DNA of 64,000 nt from Streptomyces sp. Edi2 (lineage in GTDB: Bacteria > Actinomycetota > Actinomycetes > Streptomycetales > Streptomycetaceae). Numbering within the stretch: position 1 is the stretch's first letter; each line of letters starts with the position of its first letter. The stretch is from contig NZ_JBEJGX010000003.1 of the NCBI RefSeq assembly GCF_040253635.1, positions 6,783,501 to 6,847,500 of the forward strand. Reading direction: 5' to 3'. The notes below the pieces were generated by a model. It was not told the origin of the DNA. It saw nothing but the letters and a program-made list of their open reading frames with translations, and did not search any database. Below are positions 43,472 through 51,905 of the stretch, piece after piece. Position numbers and translations under genes: made by a program.

Positions 43472-44944
43472 TCAGAGAGTGGTGCGAGCCAGCGGCAGTG
43501 CGGAGACGGCGAAGGCGTCGGGCTGCTGGTAGTTGAGGCGTCGCAGGTCGACACCGGCGGTGACGGCGGCGGTCTCGATCTGCGCGCAGGCAGCGTCCAG
43601 GAGGTCGTCGCTCTGGGCGGTGACGGTGACCAGTCCGGTCAGGGCGACATCGGCGTGTCCGGCGATGAGCTGCCGCTCGCGCTGCTTGACGTCGGCGTAT
43701 TCGACGCTGTCCTCTTCGCTGTCGACCTGGCCGCGCCGGGCGCGTTCGCTGGCGTCGGCCATGATCGCCGACTTGCGGCGCTGGACGTCGCGCAGAGCCG
43801 ACTCGATTCCCTGGGGCACATACACCAGGGACAGGCTGCGGCGGACCCCGGCGGTGAACATCAGGCCGTGGAGGAATCCGGCGCCGACTTGGATGCGCGG
43901 CCAGTTCTCCACCCAGTAGGTCGCGTGGCGGGCGGAATCGGTGGCCAGTCGGTCCCAGTCCTCGACCTGGACGACGGGTCCGGCGGCGGCGGGGTCGGCT
44001 TCTGCGCGGCCGGTCTCGGACCACTGTTGCAGGGCCGACAGGGCTTTGGGGTCGTAGGCGGTGCGGATGACGGCGGCGACTTCCCGTGCGCTGAGCCAGC
44101 CGGTGACCGTTAGCCCGGCGTTCCGGGCGGCCTGGGCGACGCTGGCCGTGGTCTGCTGCATGACGGTGAAGGCGCCGGGCAGCCCGCCACCGGCCTGCGA
44201 TATCAGGCGTTTGGCGGCTTTGAGGTCCAGGGAGATCGCGAGGTACGTCTCGTGCGGTGCTGCCGCGGGTCCGGCGGCGGCGACCAGTTCGGAGTAGACC
44301 TGCCCGGCGACCGGGGTGTCGGGGCGGCCGTGTTGGGTCCAGTGCCGGGCGAGGGTGTCGCCGCTGTCGGGGACGGTGCGCTCCAGGACCTGCACGGTGG
44401 CGACGTGTCCGGTGCGGGCGATGCCCGCCAGCGTTCTGCCCCAGCCGTTGACGTTGTGGTTCTGCGTCGCGGGGTCGAGCAGGGCGAATGCGCGGCTGCT
44501 GACTCGGGCGATGGCGGTGAGGGTCTGCTGGTGTGGGTCGTGGATGGCGGCGGAGCCGGTGGCGGAGTCGCCAGGGGTGACGACCTTGAGGGAGGCGGAG
44601 GTGCCTGGCAGGTGGAGGATGCCGTCCTGCCGGGGTCGGGTGATGGGACGGGCGAGCCAGAGGGTCTGCCCGGTGTGGCGGCGGTTTGCGTAGCGGCCCA
44701 CGATGGGGGCCCAGTCGATGAGGGAGCGGCCGTACCGGCGGATCGTGACCAGGGCGGCGACGGCCGCCCACAGCGGTGCGAGGGCGATGGCGCCGAGCAG
44801 TCCGGTGGTCACGACCGTCACCAGAAGTAGCGCCAACGCACATGAGACCAGAAGGAGTTGGGGAAGGGCGAGGCCGAGGAGGATGCCGCGGCGGGACCGG
44901 TGCGGAAACTTCACCGAGACCGGGGCGACGGAGAGATCAGACAA
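43472..44944 (-). CDS. SCO6880-family transfer protein
   Basis: This is a 490-residue membrane-associated protein. The N-terminus RFPHRSRRGILLGL-like stretch and two transmembrane helices (about 22-65) match the VirB3-like part of SCO6880 proteins, which in actinobacterial conjugation clusters accompany VirB4. The cytosolic part has paired strands and helices with no P-loop. TTG at 44944 has AGGA 9 bases upstream. It lies between the VirB6-like and VirB4-like genes, as expected of an inner-membrane core component. Confidence 0.82.
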   Translation of the reverse strand: MSDLSVAPVSVKFPHRSRRGILLGLALPQLLLVSCALALLLVTVVTTGLLGAIALAPLWAAVAALVTIRRYGRSLIDWAPIVGRYANRRHTGQTLWLARPITRPRQDGILHLPGTSASLKVVTPGDSATGSAAIHDPHQQTLTAIARVSSRAFALLDPATQNHNVNGWGRTLAGIARTGHVATVQVLERTVPDSGDTLARHWTQHGRPDTPVAGQVYSELVAAAGPAAAPHETYLAISLDLKAAKRLISQAGGGLPGAFTVMQQTTASVAQAARNAGLTVTGWLSAREVAAVIRTAYDPKALSALQQWSETGRAEADPAAAGPVVQVEDWDRLATDSARHATYWVENWPRIQVGAGFLHGLMFTAGVRRSLSLVYVPQGIESALRDVQRRKSAIMADASERARRGQVDSEEDSVEYADVKQRERQLIAGHADVALTGLVTVTAQSDDLLDAACAQIETAAVTAGVDLRRLNYQQPDAFAVSALPLARTTL

Positions 44945-45016
44945 GGAGCGGTGGTCCTGGGCGCGGGGCTGGGGGCGGGAGACGGAGACCTCCCGCCCCC
45001 AGGGATCGGGTAGGGG

Positions 45017-46354
45017 TTAGGGGCCGGTCGGGGGCGGTGGGGAGGCGCTGACGGGCTGTGCGCCGGAGGGCGGTGCCCCCTGTGGCGGCGGGGTTGTGGT
45101 GGGTGGCGTGGGCTGCCATCCACCGGCCTGGCCGGCTGCGGCGCCCTGTCCGGAGCCGTCTGCTGCTGAATTTCCGCCTACGTGACCGCTGGTGTCATCG
45201 GCGGCATTGGTCGGCGGAGGTTGGACGGCTTTCTCCAGACCCGACTTGGCGGCGTCACCGCCTGGCGAGCCCCCCGAGTCTCCGCCGGAGGACGTGGTGG
45301 CGATGTCGCCGGGGAATTCTCCGGAGCCTGCGTCGGGGCCTTGGGGAGCTGCGCCTGCCCCAGCGGCTGCGCCGCCGGTTCCGGCAGTGGCGGCCATGGA
45401 AGCACCCTTGCGTCCGGCACGCTCGGCGTGCTGCCGGGCCATCTGCGCACCGGCGCCACCGGCGCGGTGGATCGACTCCCCATCCGTGCCCTCGGCCGCC
45501 CAGTGCACGAATTTGAACACCGCATAGGGGCAGAGCAGGACCAAGACCATGATCACGATGCCGGAGAGGACGTCGGCGAGCGCACCGAGCCCACCCTTGG
45601 GAGAGGTGTTGCCCATCGCGGCGACGCCGAGCACGAAGATGATCGTCATCAGCAGCTTGGAGACCACGAGGGTGGCGGTGGCTTCGATCCAGCCCTTACG
45701 CCAGCGGCGGGCGGCTTCCCAGCCGCCACCGGCGCCGGCGAACACGGCGAGGGTGACCATGACGAGGATGCCGACCTTGCGGACCATCATCACGCACCAG
45801 TACAGGACGGCGCCGAGGGCGACTCCGAGGCTGGCCACGGTGGCGACCATCCAGCCCAAGCTGGATAGCGCGCCGATCTCCGAGACCTTCACGGTGCGTC
45901 GCACGGCCGTCTCGATGGACTGGTGCGAGGCTTTGAAGAGCCCGTCGGACAGGGCGTCGACCACTTCGATGGCGATGGTGGTGGCGGCGACGGCGCCGAA
46001 GGTGAACAGCACGCCACTCATCGTGCCGGTGAATGCCTGGGCGAGGGCTTGTCCGTCGCGTCGGACGGCGGCACGGATGAGCTGCGCGCAGAACGTCCCG
46101 ACCAGGATGATCAGGCCGATCGGCAGCAACATCTCGTAGTTGTCGCGGAACCATCCGGCGCTCAGATCGACATTGGTGGTGGAGTTGACGGCTTTCGCGG
46201 CGAGGTCGGCTGCTGCGGCGGCGAGTTCGCCGGCGCTCTTGGCGATCCAGTTGCCGATCGCCTTGCCGGGGTTGGAGGCGAAGTCGATCGCGTCGCCGGC
46301 TGCGTCGGTGGCCGAGCAGACCTTGTCCGCCAGGGGCAAGTCACAAAAGCCCAT
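45017..46354 (-). CDS. VirB6/TrbL-like multi-spanning channel protein
   Basis: This is a 445-residue protein with about six transmembrane helices between residues 70 and 290 (IGLIILVGTFCAQLI, VLFTFGAVAATTIAIEVV, VATVASLGVALGAVLYWCVM, LLMTIIFVLGVAAMG, VLSGIVIMVLVLLCPYAVF). A Gly/Ala/Pro-rich disordered tail of about 130 residues follows. The pattern fits the polytopic core of a type IV secretion channel. Start ATG 46354 has GGAGGG upstream. Confidence 0.82.
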   Translation of the reverse strand: MGFCDLPLADKVCSATDAAGDAIDFASNPGKAIGNWIAKSAGELAAAAADLAAKAVNSTTNVDLSAGWFRDNYEMLLPIGLIILVGTFCAQLIRAAVRRDGQALAQAFTGTMSGVLFTFGAVAATTIAIEVVDALSDGLFKASHQSIETAVRRTVKVSEIGALSSLGWMVATVASLGVALGAVLYWCVMMVRKVGILVMVTLAVFAGAGGGWEAARRWRKGWIEATATLVVSKLLMTIIFVLGVAAMGNTSPKGGLGALADVLSGIVIMVLVLLCPYAVFKFVHWAAEGTDGESIHRAGGAGAQMARQHAERAGRKGASMAATAGTGGAAAGAGAAPQGPDAGSGEFPGDIATTSSGGDSGGSPGGDAAKSGLEKAVQPPPTNAADDTSGHVGGNSAADGSGQGAAAGQAGGWQPTPPTTTPPPQGAPPSGAQPVSASPPPPTGP

Positions 46355-46386
46355 GGGAGCGTGTCCCTCCTTTCGGGATCAGGCGG

Positions 46387-47061
46387 TCAGGGCGCGACGC
46401 GGGGGGCGATGGCGGCCAGCGAGCAGTCGTGGTGGGGCCGGCACTGCACGGCGAGCGTGATGGCGCGATCCTCGGCACCGCCGCCATGCTTCTTCCAGGC
46501 GATCTTCTGCTTGCCGTTGACGGTGACGACGTAGACGTACGCCTGGGTGATCGCTGACGGGTCGTCCGCCAGGGCCTGCTTGAACGTGCTCGGGAAGTGG
46601 CCCTCGGCGGCCGTGCCGGTGGCGTGCTGGTCCTGGTCGGCCATACGCGACCACAGCACCGGATCGGGGACCTGGCCGGAGACGGAGGTCCAGTCGGCGT
46701 ACTTCGCCTCCCCGGTCATCCACGCCTGCATGCCGTCGAGTTGCTGGCTACGGCTGGTATTCCGGGTGTCGTAGGACCACAGCATCTTCGCGGCGGCCTT
46801 GGCGTAGGCGACCGGCTCAGCGGTCCGCGGCGGCTTCGGCACCGACCCGGTCTTCGCCGGTCGGTCTGACGCGGGCGCGGGTGGAGACGAACTGCTCGTC
46901 GGTGTGGGGTGGTCAGGGTGCTGTTCGCCGCGGCCGGTGAGGAAGGCGGCGCCAGCGGCGATGACCAGCAGTACGGCCAGGGCGAGGGCGACGATCGCGA
47001 TGCGTCGGTTACCTGGCCAGCCGAAGCCGTACGCGGATCGGGGAGAGGGGGGCTTGGGCAT
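46387..47061 (-). CDS. Single-spanning transfer protein, TcpC/VirB8-like
   Basis: This is a 224-residue protein with one transmembrane helix (IAIVALALAVLLVIAAGAAF, about 21-40), a Pro/Ser-rich linker, and an extracytoplasmic domain of about 130 residues with the alternating helix-strand pattern of an NTF2-like fold (QLDGMQAWMTGEAKY, AYVYVVTVNGKQKIAW). The ATG overlaps the pilin-like gene stop (TGATG). Such proteins bridge channel parts at the membrane. Confidence 0.72.
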   Translation of the reverse strand: MPKPPSPRSAYGFGWPGNRRIAIVALALAVLLVIAAGAAFLTGRGEQHPDHPTPTSSSSPPAPASDRPAKTGSVPKPPRTAEPVAYAKAAAKMLWSYDTRNTSRSQQLDGMQAWMTGEAKYADWTSVSGQVPDPVLWSRMADQDQHATGTAAEGHFPSTFKQALADDPSAITQAYVYVVTVNGKQKIAWKKHGGGAEDRAITLAVQCRPHHDCSLAAIAPRVAP

Positions 47062-47378
47062 CAGTGGATCTGCGACCCCAGCGAGCTGAAGAAGGCCACA
47101 ATTCCGTTCGCGGCTCCAAGACCGAGGGCGGCACCGGCGGAGACGGTGGCGCCTTTCTTGCCGTTCGCCTCGGCCTGGTGGCCGCCCGAGTGATGGCCCC
47201 AGGCCCACACGCCGAGCGAGACGGCGAGGGCGCCGACTACGGCGATGATGCCGAAGAGGTTGATGCTGTTGACGACGGACTTCAGGACGGAGAGGCCGGG
47301 CAGGCCACCGCCCTGCGGTGTGATGCCAGGGTTGTAGGCGAGGTAGACGACCCCGCGGTCTACGAGTGACGAGGTGAT
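47061..47378 (-). CDS. Pilin-like (VirB2/TrbC-like) membrane protein, probable ATC start
   Basis: This gene lacks any ATG, GTG or TTG near its beginning and is easily missed. The frame reads TSSLVDRGVVYLA, then GGGLPGLSVLKSVV, a transmembrane helix (INLFGIIAVVGALAVSLGVW), a polar loop and a second helix (AALGLGAANGIVAFF). It ends GSQIH at the stop that overlaps the next ATG. AAGGAG lies 7 bases before ATC at 47378, giving 105 residues. Size, two helices and position fit a conjugation pilin-like subunit. Confidence 0.7.
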   Translation of the reverse strand: MTSSLVDRGVVYLAYNPGITPQGGGLPGLSVLKSVVNSINLFGIIAVVGALAVSLGVWAWGHHSGGHQAEANGKKGATVSAGAALGLGAANGIVAFFSSLGSQIH

Positions 47379-47501
47379 GGCAAAGCTCCTTGCATGCGCA
47401 GGCCCGGTGAGACCCGGCCCGGCGGGAAGGGGAGAAGAAAGAAGAGGGAGGGGCGCCGCGCTCCGGGGGCGGAGGAGAGGCGATGGGCCGGGCGGGCGGC
47501 G

Positions 47502-48620
47502 TCAGAGGACGCGGCGGGCGGCGAGAATCGTCCAGTCCGTGATCGGCGTGATCCGGACCGGCTTGGTGGTCCTGGGAGCCTCGATGACGAGGCCGTCGCC
47601 CATGAACATGCCGACGTGCTCGGGCCGGGAGGCAGTGCCGCGGCTGAAGACCAGGTCGCCTGGGCGAAGGTGCGTGGCGGAGACGGCTTTGCCCTCGTGG
47701 ACCTGCGTGTACGTGGTGCGGGTGAGCTTGACGCCGGTGTGCGCGTACGCCTGCTGCATCAGCGAGCTGCAGTCGCAGCGGCGCATCGGGTCAGGTCCGT
47801 GCGCGGCGGTGCAGGTGCCGCCCCACTGGTAGAGCGTGCCGAGCTGGTGCATCGCCCACTCGATCGCCCTGCGGGCCTTCGGATCGGCGTCCTTGGGGAT
47901 CTTGTAGCCCTTCGGGACGGTGCCCTCGGGGATGGGGCCCCAGCTGGAGCCGTCCTTGCCCGGGACACACGCTGAGGAGGCGCCCGATGACGCGCCCTTG
48001 GGGTCTTTGCCCTGGGCGGAGTGGGGGAGGGACGCGGTGATGGCCTTATCCAGCGCGGTGGCCAGGCTTTCCCACTTGGCGTACGCGTCGGGGAAGCCGG
48101 ACTTCTGGACGGCTTGGGCGGCCTGGGCGACGGTCAGCTGCTGCCAGCCGTGAACCTTCTCCAGCGCCTTGTAGAACTTCGTCGTGGCGTAGACGGGGTC
48201 GTGGAGCTGCTGGGCGGTGCCCCAGCCCTGGCTGGGCCGCTGCTGGAACAGCCCGACCGAGTCGCGGTCGCCGCTGTCCAGGTTGCGCAGGCGTGATTCC
48301 TGCATCGCGGTGGCCAGGGCGACGACTTGGCCGCGGGCCGGCACGTTGAGGCTGATACCGGTGGTGACGATGGTCTGGGCGTTGGGGATCTGCGTCGCGG
48401 GCAGCGTGAGGTCCTTGATGTGGACGTGCTTGCTGTCCGCGCCGTCGAGGATCTTGGTGATCTTCTTCGTGACCGCACCGGTGTCACCCGCGGGGAGGCA
48501 ATCACCGAACCGGCCGCTGTTCTGAGCGGCTTGGCTGGCAGTAGCCATCATCGTGGCCGTGCCGAAGAGGAGAGCGGGGGAGAGGACGACGACGCCGAGG
48601 CCGGCGGCGAGCGCCTTCAA
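47502..48620 (-). CDS. NlpC/P60 cell-wall hydrolase of the transfer system
   Basis: This is a 372-residue secreted or membrane-anchored enzyme. A hydrophobic N-terminus (LGVVVLSPALLFGTATMMA) leads to a helical domain with a lysozyme-like SVGLFQQRPSQGWG motif, then a C40 peptidase domain. Its catalytic Cys lies in RRCDCSSLMQQAY and its His in PEHVGMFMGDG. It would open peptidoglycan for the channel. The start is TTG at 48620, overlapping the stop of a 20-residue leader (TTGA). It is the first large gene of the minus-strand run. Confidence 0.85.
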   Translation of the reverse strand: MKALAAGLGVVVLSPALLFGTATMMATASQAAQNSGRFGDCLPAGDTGAVTKKITKILDGADSKHVHIKDLTLPATQIPNAQTIVTTGISLNVPARGQVVALATAMQESRLRNLDSGDRDSVGLFQQRPSQGWGTAQQLHDPVYATTKFYKALEKVHGWQQLTVAQAAQAVQKSGFPDAYAKWESLATALDKAITASLPHSAQGKDPKGASSGASSACVPGKDGSSWGPIPEGTVPKGYKIPKDADPKARRAIEWAMHQLGTLYQWGGTCTAAHGPDPMRRCDCSSLMQQAYAHTGVKLTRTTYTQVHEGKAVSATHLRPGDLVFSRGTASRPEHVGMFMGDGLVIEAPRTTKPVRITPITDWTILAARRVL

Positions 48621-48679
48621 CCCGTGCGGCTCGCTCGCAGATCACCGTTTTCGAGCAGGGGTGGGTAGCGAGAGGTCAT
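48617..48679 (-). CDS. 20-residue leader peptide ORF coupled to the hydrolase gene
   Basis: ATG 48679 follows AGGAC closely and opens a short frame, MTSRYPPLLENGDLRASRTG, whose TGA overlaps the TTG of the hydrolase (TTGA). Ribosomes could be delivered to the weak TTG this way. The peptide has no resemblance I know; it may instead be the remnant of a longer gene. Confidence 0.4.
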   Translation of the reverse strand: MTSRYPPLLENGDLRASRTG

Positions 48680-48910
48680 GAGTGTCCTTTGGTGCAGTTC
48701 CGGCGTGCCGCGTGCGCTTGGGGTGGTGGATGGGGTGCGGCGGCCGGGGTGGGCGGTCGAGGCGTTGGTCGGCTTTGGCGAGTTGCCGCTCGCCGCGCCG
48801 GCCAGGAGGTGAGCTAGGGGTGCCGGGGCAGGGGGAACCTCCGTCAAGCAGGGTGGGGGATCAGCCAGCGGCGGTGTGCGCCGGGCAGTTCAAAAACAGT
48901 AGGCCCAGAT

Positions 48911-48956
48911 TGGCAGTTGACCAAAAAGTTGACGCGAGGGGTCGGAATCCGACCCC
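48911..48956. promoter_or_regulatory. Divergent control region with inverted and direct repeats
   Basis: The stretch from 48680 to 49127 holds no convincing gene and separates the minus and plus runs. Within it, TTGAC occurs twice 13 bases apart (48917, 48930), and a perfect 8-bp inverted repeat GGGGTCGG/CCGACCCC with a 3-base loop spans 48938-48956. A-rich DNA at 48898-48930 is unusual for the window. TTGAC suits a plus-strand -35 element. An operator for a transfer regulator is plausible. Confidence 0.45.
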
Positions 48957-49127
48957 CCTGTGCGTCACTTCTTGGTCGTCGGCGAATTCGCCTCTACAGT
49001 TTTGGGACTCCCCTCGCCTCCCGCTTGTAGCCCTGGGCTTCTGTATGCCCAATTTCGGCTCGCGGGGACTTGCACGTGCGACGGGGAGACATTCCACCTC
49101 AAGCTCCCACACGAATCGGGGTTCTCT

Positions 49128-49883
49128 TTGCCCTTTTCCCTTCACCAGGGCGACGCTCTGAGCGTCCTCGCCGAACTCCCGGACGACTGCGTCGATTCCG
49201 TCATCACCGACCCGCCGTACAACTCCGGCGGGCGCACGGCGAAGGAACGCACCACCCGCAGCGCGAAGCAGAAATACACCTCCGCCGACGCCGGCCACGG
49301 CCTCGCCGACTTCACCGGCGAGAACATGGACCAGCGCAGTTACGGCTTCTGGCTGACGCAGATCATGACCGAGGCGCACCGGCTGACCAAGACGGGTGGC
49401 ACCGCCCTGCTGTTCACCGACTGGCGCCAGCTCCCCGTCACAACAGATGCGATCCAGGCGGCCGGGTGGCTGTGGCGGGGTGTGCTGGCCTGGCACAAGC
49501 CGCAGGCCAGGCCCCAGAAGGGCCGCTTCACCCAGAACTGCGAGTTCATCGTCTGGGCTAGCAACGGTGCCATCGACGCTTCCCGTAACCCGGTCTACCT
49601 GCCGGGGCTGTACTCAGCCTCGCAGCCGTCGGGCAAACAGCGCCAGCACATCACGCAAAAGCCCGTCGAGGTGATGCGCGAGCTGGTCAAGATCAGCCCC
49701 GAGGGCGGCACAGTGCTCGACTTCTGCGCCGGCTCCGGCTCCACGGGGGTGGCGGCCCTGCTGGAAGGCCGCGACTTCATCGGCGTAGAGAAGACGCAGC
49801 ACTACGCCTCGATCGCGGCCGACCGTTTGACGGAGACAATCCGCACAACCCTCACCCAGGACGACGTGACGCTCACTGCCTGA
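49128..49883 (+). CDS. DNA methyltransferase, N6-adenine or N4-cytosine type
   Basis: This 252-residue enzyme has motif IV (DPPYNSG near residue 28) first and the SAM-binding motif I (DFCAGSGST) late, the beta-class order. A target-recognition segment lies between them. It methylates an exocyclic amino group of adenine or cytosine. The start is probably TTG at 49128, 6 bases after GGGG; the longer frame from 48960 crosses the control region and does not look coding. No restriction endonuclease is adjacent, so it is probably an orphan that shields the element or regulates it. Confidence 0.88.
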   Translation: MPFSLHQGDALSVLAELPDDCVDSVITDPPYNSGGRTAKERTTRSAKQKYTSADAGHGLADFTGENMDQRSYGFWLTQIMTEAHRLTKTGGTALLFTDWRQLPVTTDAIQAAGWLWRGVLAWHKPQARPQKGRFTQNCEFIVWASNGAIDASRNPVYLPGLYSASQPSGKQRQHITQKPVEVMRELVKISPEGGTVLDFCAGSGSTGVAALLEGRDFIGVEKTQHYASIAADRLTETIRTTLTQDDVTLTA

Positions 49884-50030
49884 CGCCACAACGGCACGAC
49901 CTGCGGCGGAGTTTTACACCCTTCGCGGACCTGGCGGCACCCCATAGCCCTGCCGACAGTCCGAGGGCGGAATTGCTCACCACACTTCCCGCTTCCCCAT
50001 TTCCATGGCTCGTAGGAGGCCATTCCTTTC

Positions 50031-50687
50031 ATGCCTGAATCCGTAGAACCCCCTGTCGACGGGGAGTTGGAACCGGTCCGCATTCCAGATGCCCAATTGG
50101 AGGGGATAGAGGCCAGCGTCCGGCGGCTGATGGAGCAGTCGGCCCAGCAGGCCCAACAGCTCGACCACCTTGCCTCCACCCCGGCCGCCGGGGGCACCTC
50201 TCCGTTCGCGGCGTTCGGCCTGCCGGCGCCCGGCGGACCGGCCCCGGCAGCGCCGCCGGAGCCACGTCCCATCCTGGAGCTGGAGGGCGAGGCGTACGAG
50301 GACGAACTCGACGGCCTCTCGGACTGGGTGGACGACTTCCTCCTGCCCGCCTACGGGACGGAGGTCACCACGGCGACCCCCTGGTGCCTGCAGTGGCAGG
50401 AGCACACCGACGTCGTCGCTTGGCTTCATGCCCTGTGGCTCGCCTACCAGCAGCACAAGGACCCAGAAGCGGGCCCGTCCGGGATGCTCGTATGGCACCG
50501 GGACTTCCTGACCCACACCATCGCCGCGATCCGCTCGCCAGGCGGTCCACTGTCGGCATGCATGACCTCCCCGGACCGACCCGCGCACCGGGTGCTTCCC
50601 GGACCTCCGCCATCGGCGCGAGCCGAGAAGGCGACAGAGACCGAGCCGGAGCCATCCGCGTCCGGTGAGCACGAGCTGACGTCATGA
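50031..50687 (+). CDS. DUF4913-family protein
   Basis: This is a 218-residue protein. The core WCLQWQEHTDVVAWLHALW, then GMLVWHRDFLTHTIAAI is DUF4913, found on actinobacterial plasmids and integrative elements with unknown function. A helical N-terminus (LEGIEASVRRLMEQSAQQAQ) and an acidic spacer precede it. ATG 50031 follows AGGAGG. Its end overlaps the RelE-like gene (ATGA). Confidence 0.8.
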   Translation: MPESVEPPVDGELEPVRIPDAQLEGIEASVRRLMEQSAQQAQQLDHLASTPAAGGTSPFAAFGLPAPGGPAPAAPPEPRPILELEGEAYEDELDGLSDWVDDFLLPAYGTEVTTATPWCLQWQEHTDVVAWLHALWLAYQQHKDPEAGPSGMLVWHRDFLTHTIAAIRSPGGPLSACMTSPDRPAHRVLPGPPPSARAEKATETEPEPSASGEHELTS

Positions 50688-51157
50688 CCCGGGGGCAGCA
50701 TCAGCCGGCCTTCGGCCTGAGCTTCGATCCTCGTGCCCTCACTGACCTCCTCCAAGCCCCCACCGACATCCGCGACCTCACCCTCGCGTACCTGCAAGAA
50801 GTGGTGAACGCGGAGCGATTCGGGCTCCGGCTCACGGGTGACTTGGAGGGCTACCGCAAACTTTTTATCGACTCCCGGAAGGACTGGCGCGTCGTCTACG
50901 GCCTCCGCCCGGCGCCCGAGACATCCACCTACCGACAGGAGATCCACGTCGTCGCTGTCCGGCCACGGGCCGGCAACGACGTCTACGACACCGTCGGACG
51001 CCGCCTGGGGATGACCAGCCGGCCGCTGAGCGCGCGCACCCACGCGGCCCGCTCCAGCTCCCCACAGCTCACGACCCGCAGCCCGGCGCCCATGCCTTCC
51101 GCGGTACCGGGCCTGCCCCACCTCCCACAGGCACCCTCGCACCATCACGCCCGTTGA
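50684..51157 (+). CDS. RelE/ParE-like fold protein
   Basis: This is a 157-residue protein. The block LSFDPRALTDLLQAP, RLTGDLEGYRKLFIDSRKDW, RVVYGLRP, IHVVAVRPR has the RelE/ParE order: helices, then beta hairpins with a basic W-R-V-Y strand. A 55-residue Ser/Pro tail is extra. No antitoxin-like gene is adjacent; DUF4913 overlaps upstream. It may be a toxin with an unusual partner or a tamed derivative. Confidence 0.62.
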   Translation: MTRGQHQPAFGLSFDPRALTDLLQAPTDIRDLTLAYLQEVVNAERFGLRLTGDLEGYRKLFIDSRKDWRVVYGLRPAPETSTYRQEIHVVAVRPRAGNDVYDTVGRRLGMTSRPLSARTHAARSSSPQLTTRSPAPMPSAVPGLPHLPQAPSHHHAR

Positions 51158-51175
51158 ATACACGGAGCCTTGCCT

Positions 51176-51877
51176 ATGCCTCCTGATCCCGCGCCGGTAC
51201 CCGCCCGGCGCGCGGTCTCCCAGCTCGACCACCGCATCGAGTCCAGCACCGGCCACGACGTCGATGCCCTGCGAGCCCGCCGCGACCGCGGCGTTCTCGA
51301 CGAGCCGCACGCCCGCCTGGTCGACCGGCACCGCGAACTGGCCCAGGCCGAGACCGCCGTGGCCTTCTACCGCACCCACCTCCACCGCTTGACCAGCGGC
51401 GAGTTCCCGATCGATGGAGCCCTGTTCGAGCGCATCAAGAGAGCCGTGGAACAGCTGGAGAACGCCGCCAACGAACGCGACGCCGCCGCTCCGCAGGTGA
51501 TCGCTGCGCTTGAGCCGATCGAGTCCGCCGCCCGCACAGCGCCAGCGGCCAGGAGCGAACCGATCCCAGCCGCCGACCAGGCAGCGCTGCTGGCCATCAT
51601 CGGCGGCGCCAAGCTCTACCAGCACCTCCACACCGGACGGATCTCGGCAACTACTGCCGCCGGCATCCGCATCCCCTATCCCGAGCTGAAGCGGCTCGAA
51701 TCGGCCGGGCTCATCTCACGGGACACCAGCCACCCCCTCCACGCCGGCCAGCCGCTCGCCCTGACCGAAGCAGGGCGCACCGCGCTGGTCTCCGCCCGCC
51801 GCATGCCGGTGACCGAGGCGGCCACGAGGGTCACCCGGCCAGGAGCGTGGCCCACCACCTCAGCTCATCGGCGCTGA
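51176..51877 (+). CDS. Helical protein with C-terminal winged helix
   Basis: This is a 233-residue protein. Coiled-coil-like helices fill residues 10-120 (RHRELAQAETAVAFYRTHL, RIKRAVEQLENAANERDAAA). A winged-helix-like unit follows (AALLAIIGGAKLYQHLHTG, RIPYPELKRLESAGLI, LTEAGRTAL). The layout repeats that of the products of 17060-17884 and 18628-19467. ATG 51176, 8 bases after GGAG, is preferred over TTG 51170. Confidence 0.66.
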   Translation: MPPDPAPVPARRAVSQLDHRIESSTGHDVDALRARRDRGVLDEPHARLVDRHRELAQAETAVAFYRTHLHRLTSGEFPIDGALFERIKRAVEQLENAANERDAAAPQVIAALEPIESAARTAPAARSEPIPAADQAALLAIIGGAKLYQHLHTGRISATTAAGIRIPYPELKRLESAGLISRDTSHPLHAGQPLALTEAGRTALVSARRMPVTEAATRVTRPGAWPTTSAHRR

Positions 51878-51905
51878 CCGCGCCGATTCCCCATCGAAAG
51901 GCTCC

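Noticed and set aside
48861..49496. 211-residue minus-strand open frame across the control region
   Set aside because: It is antisense to the methyltransferase motifs, and no ribosome binding site or domain is present.
48960..49883. Longer start for the plus-strand methyltransferase at GTG 48960
   Set aside because: The extra 56 residues cross the palindromic control region and do not resemble methyltransferase sequence; TTG 49128 lies just before the enzyme core.
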